From assembly GCF_000213175.1 (NCBI RefSeq), contig NW_009799100.1, positions 62,001 to 126,000 on the forward strand: a stretch of DNA of 64,000 nt, read 5' to 3'. Shown here one piece after another: positions 62,726 to 64,000 of this stretch (the stretch's first letter is position 1; the number at the start of each line of letters is the position of its first letter). The position numbers were made by a program, and so were the translations under genes. Under the pieces are notes generated by a model. It was given only the letters and a program-made list of their open reading frames with translations. It had not been told where the DNA came from and searched no databases. Source of the stretch: Neurospora tetrasperma FGSC 2508 (Eukaryota; Ascomycota; Sordariomycetes; Sordariales; Sordariaceae).

Positions 62726-64000
62726 ATGGGATCTCACGCACCTGTACCGCCCTCGGCCGAACCAACAGTAACCTACTCGTCCGGCCGTCTCAACTCCTCG
62801 GCAGAATCACCAGTGGGGCCACCACCCGAACCCGACTTCCGCCTACTCCATTTCAATGACGTCTACCACCTCGACGCATCCTCAGCCGAACCCGTCGGCG
62901 GCATTTCGCGCTTCATGACCGCCGTCAACGAGTATCGCAACGATGAGCGGTACCAAGGGCAAGGGAAGCCGGAGCTGGTCACGCTGTTCTCGGGCGATGT
63001 GTTCAATCCGAGTCTGGAGAGTTCGGTGACCAAGGGCAGCCACATGGTTCCGATTCTGAACAAGATTGGGACTCAGTGCGCCTGTGTTGGTGTATGTCTT
63101 TTTTTCTTTCAGTTTTCTTCCTTCCAAGCCCCGTGTTTACTTTGTAATGTAGTTGCTGACAATTGAGAAAAAAAAACAGAACCACGATCTTGACTTTGGC
63201 GTCCTGCAATTCCAACACCTGACCTCCAAATGCGCCTTCCCCTGGCTTCTCGCCAACGTCCTCGACCCCGCGCTCGGCGAAAATGTGCCCATCGGCAACG
63301 CCGGCCGCACCCACATGATCACGACCGCCAACGGGCTTAAGATCGGCCTGCTAGGCTTGGGCGAGCGCGAATGGCTCGAAACCATCAATGCCTTGCCTCC
63401 CAACCTCATCTACCGCTCCGCGACCGAAGTAGCAAAGGAGCTGGTGCCCGAACTGCGAGCGCAAGGAGCCGATCTCATTGTCGCCCTAACACATATGCGC
63501 GAACCAAACGACCACAAGCTGGCGAGGCAGATGGACGGGGAGATTGACATCATTCTGGGCGGACACGATCACTTTTATGCGCACAGCCTCATCAACGGGA
63601 CCCATGTGCTGCGGTCGGGGTCCGATTTCAAGAATCTGTCGTACTTGGAGGTGCGCCGACCTGCTTCACCACCCACGCAACCGGGGCAGCCAAAGTGGGA
63701 TGTGGATATTTGGAGGCGGGACATCTACAGCAGCATTCCCCGCGATCCGCCGACAGACCAGTTGGTGGATAAACTCACCTCAAAGCTAAAGAAGTCGCTC
63801 GAGAAACCGATCGGCTTCAGCGCTGCTCCCCTCGACGCGCGCTTCACGACGGTGCGTCTGCGCGAAAGCAACATTGGAAACTTTGTCTGCGACATCATGC
63901 GCCTGCACTACCACGCCGACATCGCCATCATGGCCGCCGGCACGATCCGCGGCGATCAGATCTACCCGCCCGGTCCGATTCGCGTCAAGGATGTGACCGA
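62726..64000 (+). CDS. Intracellular 5'-nucleotidase-superfamily phosphatase, 3' end outside window
   Basis: Two exons so far, 62726..63091 and 63180..beyond 64000; the 88-nt intron (GTATGT, GCTGAC, AACAG) falls inside the metal motif (CVG/NHDLDFG). Metallophosphatase motifs in order: LLHFNDVYHLD, TLFSGDVFNPS, GNHDLDFG, IVALTHMREPND and ILGGHDHFY. The first motif has Tyr where secreted 5'-nucleotidases have a His ligand, as in the cytosolic fungal and protist branch of the family. The C-terminal nucleotidase domain begins (ESNIGNFVCDIMR, ADIAIMAAGTIRGDQI) before the window ends. There is no signal peptide, so unlike the gene at 12595 it should act inside the cell. Substrate unknown. Confidence 0.87.

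Noticed and set aside
1-64000. CRISPR arrays, rRNA genes and bacterial-type operons
   Set aside because: None seen; the window is eukaryotic nuclear DNA.

Overview
The window is nuclear DNA of a filamentous ascomycete, most likely Neurospora or a close Sordariaceae relative. Genes are interrupted by short spliceosomal introns (mostly 49-134 nt) with GTAAGT/GTATGT donors, CTAAC/CTGAC branch sites and CAG acceptors. Intergenic spacers are long and rich in TACCT-type motifs and microsatellites. The set GH43 xylosidase - PI-PLC - CE5 esterases recalls the N. crassa NCU0965x-NCU0966x block; that is from memory and was not looked up.

Layout. 1-10.2 kb: a GH43 beta-xylosidase (5' end outside the window), a YhhN/TMEM86 membrane protein (-), a Dal5-type MFS permease (+), a PI-specific phospholipase C (-) and a ZIP metal transporter (-, two exons). 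10.2-16.3 kb: a secreted 5'-nucleotidase (+) followed by a solo LTR with an intact 5-bp target duplication, then a small Hce2/Ecp2-like secreted protein (-). 17-25.8 kb: two large housekeeping genes on the minus strand, a TTC27/Emw1 TPR protein and a three-exon GYF-domain protein. 27.5-35.5 kb: a dienelactone-hydrolase/SnoaL-like protein (-), diverging from a HET-domain gene (+), then a tail-to-tail pair of CE5 esterases (GPI-type cutinase + and acetylxylan esterase -). 35.5-43.5 kb: gene-poor, with a small AT-hook-like ORF, an unrecognised two-part gene and a secreted Ala-rich protein, and the densest copies of a TACCTCTA/TAGAGGTA motif. 43.5-48.7 kb: a membrane protein of Ser/Asp-rich repeat modules and a secreted protein with a CDH-type cytochrome fold and an SD-repeat tail. 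49-61 kb: a Pep7/Vac1 FYVE protein (-) diverging from a Met8-type siroheme synthase (+), a C2H2 zinc-finger gene broken by a stop codon (-), an Mbp1-type APSES transcription factor (-), a LYR-motif protein (+) and a GNAT acetyltransferase (-). 62.7 kb to the end: a second, non-secreted 5'-nucleotidase-superfamily gene cut by the window edge.

How it fits together. There is no operon or obvious biosynthetic cluster. Three genes act on plant cell-wall xylan or cutin (GH43, the two CE5 enzymes) and several others are secreted or surface proteins. The rest are ordinary cell functions (signalling, vacuolar traffic, G1/S transcription, sulfite reductase cofactor). All exon joins below were checked for reading frame by hand; none has transcript support here.
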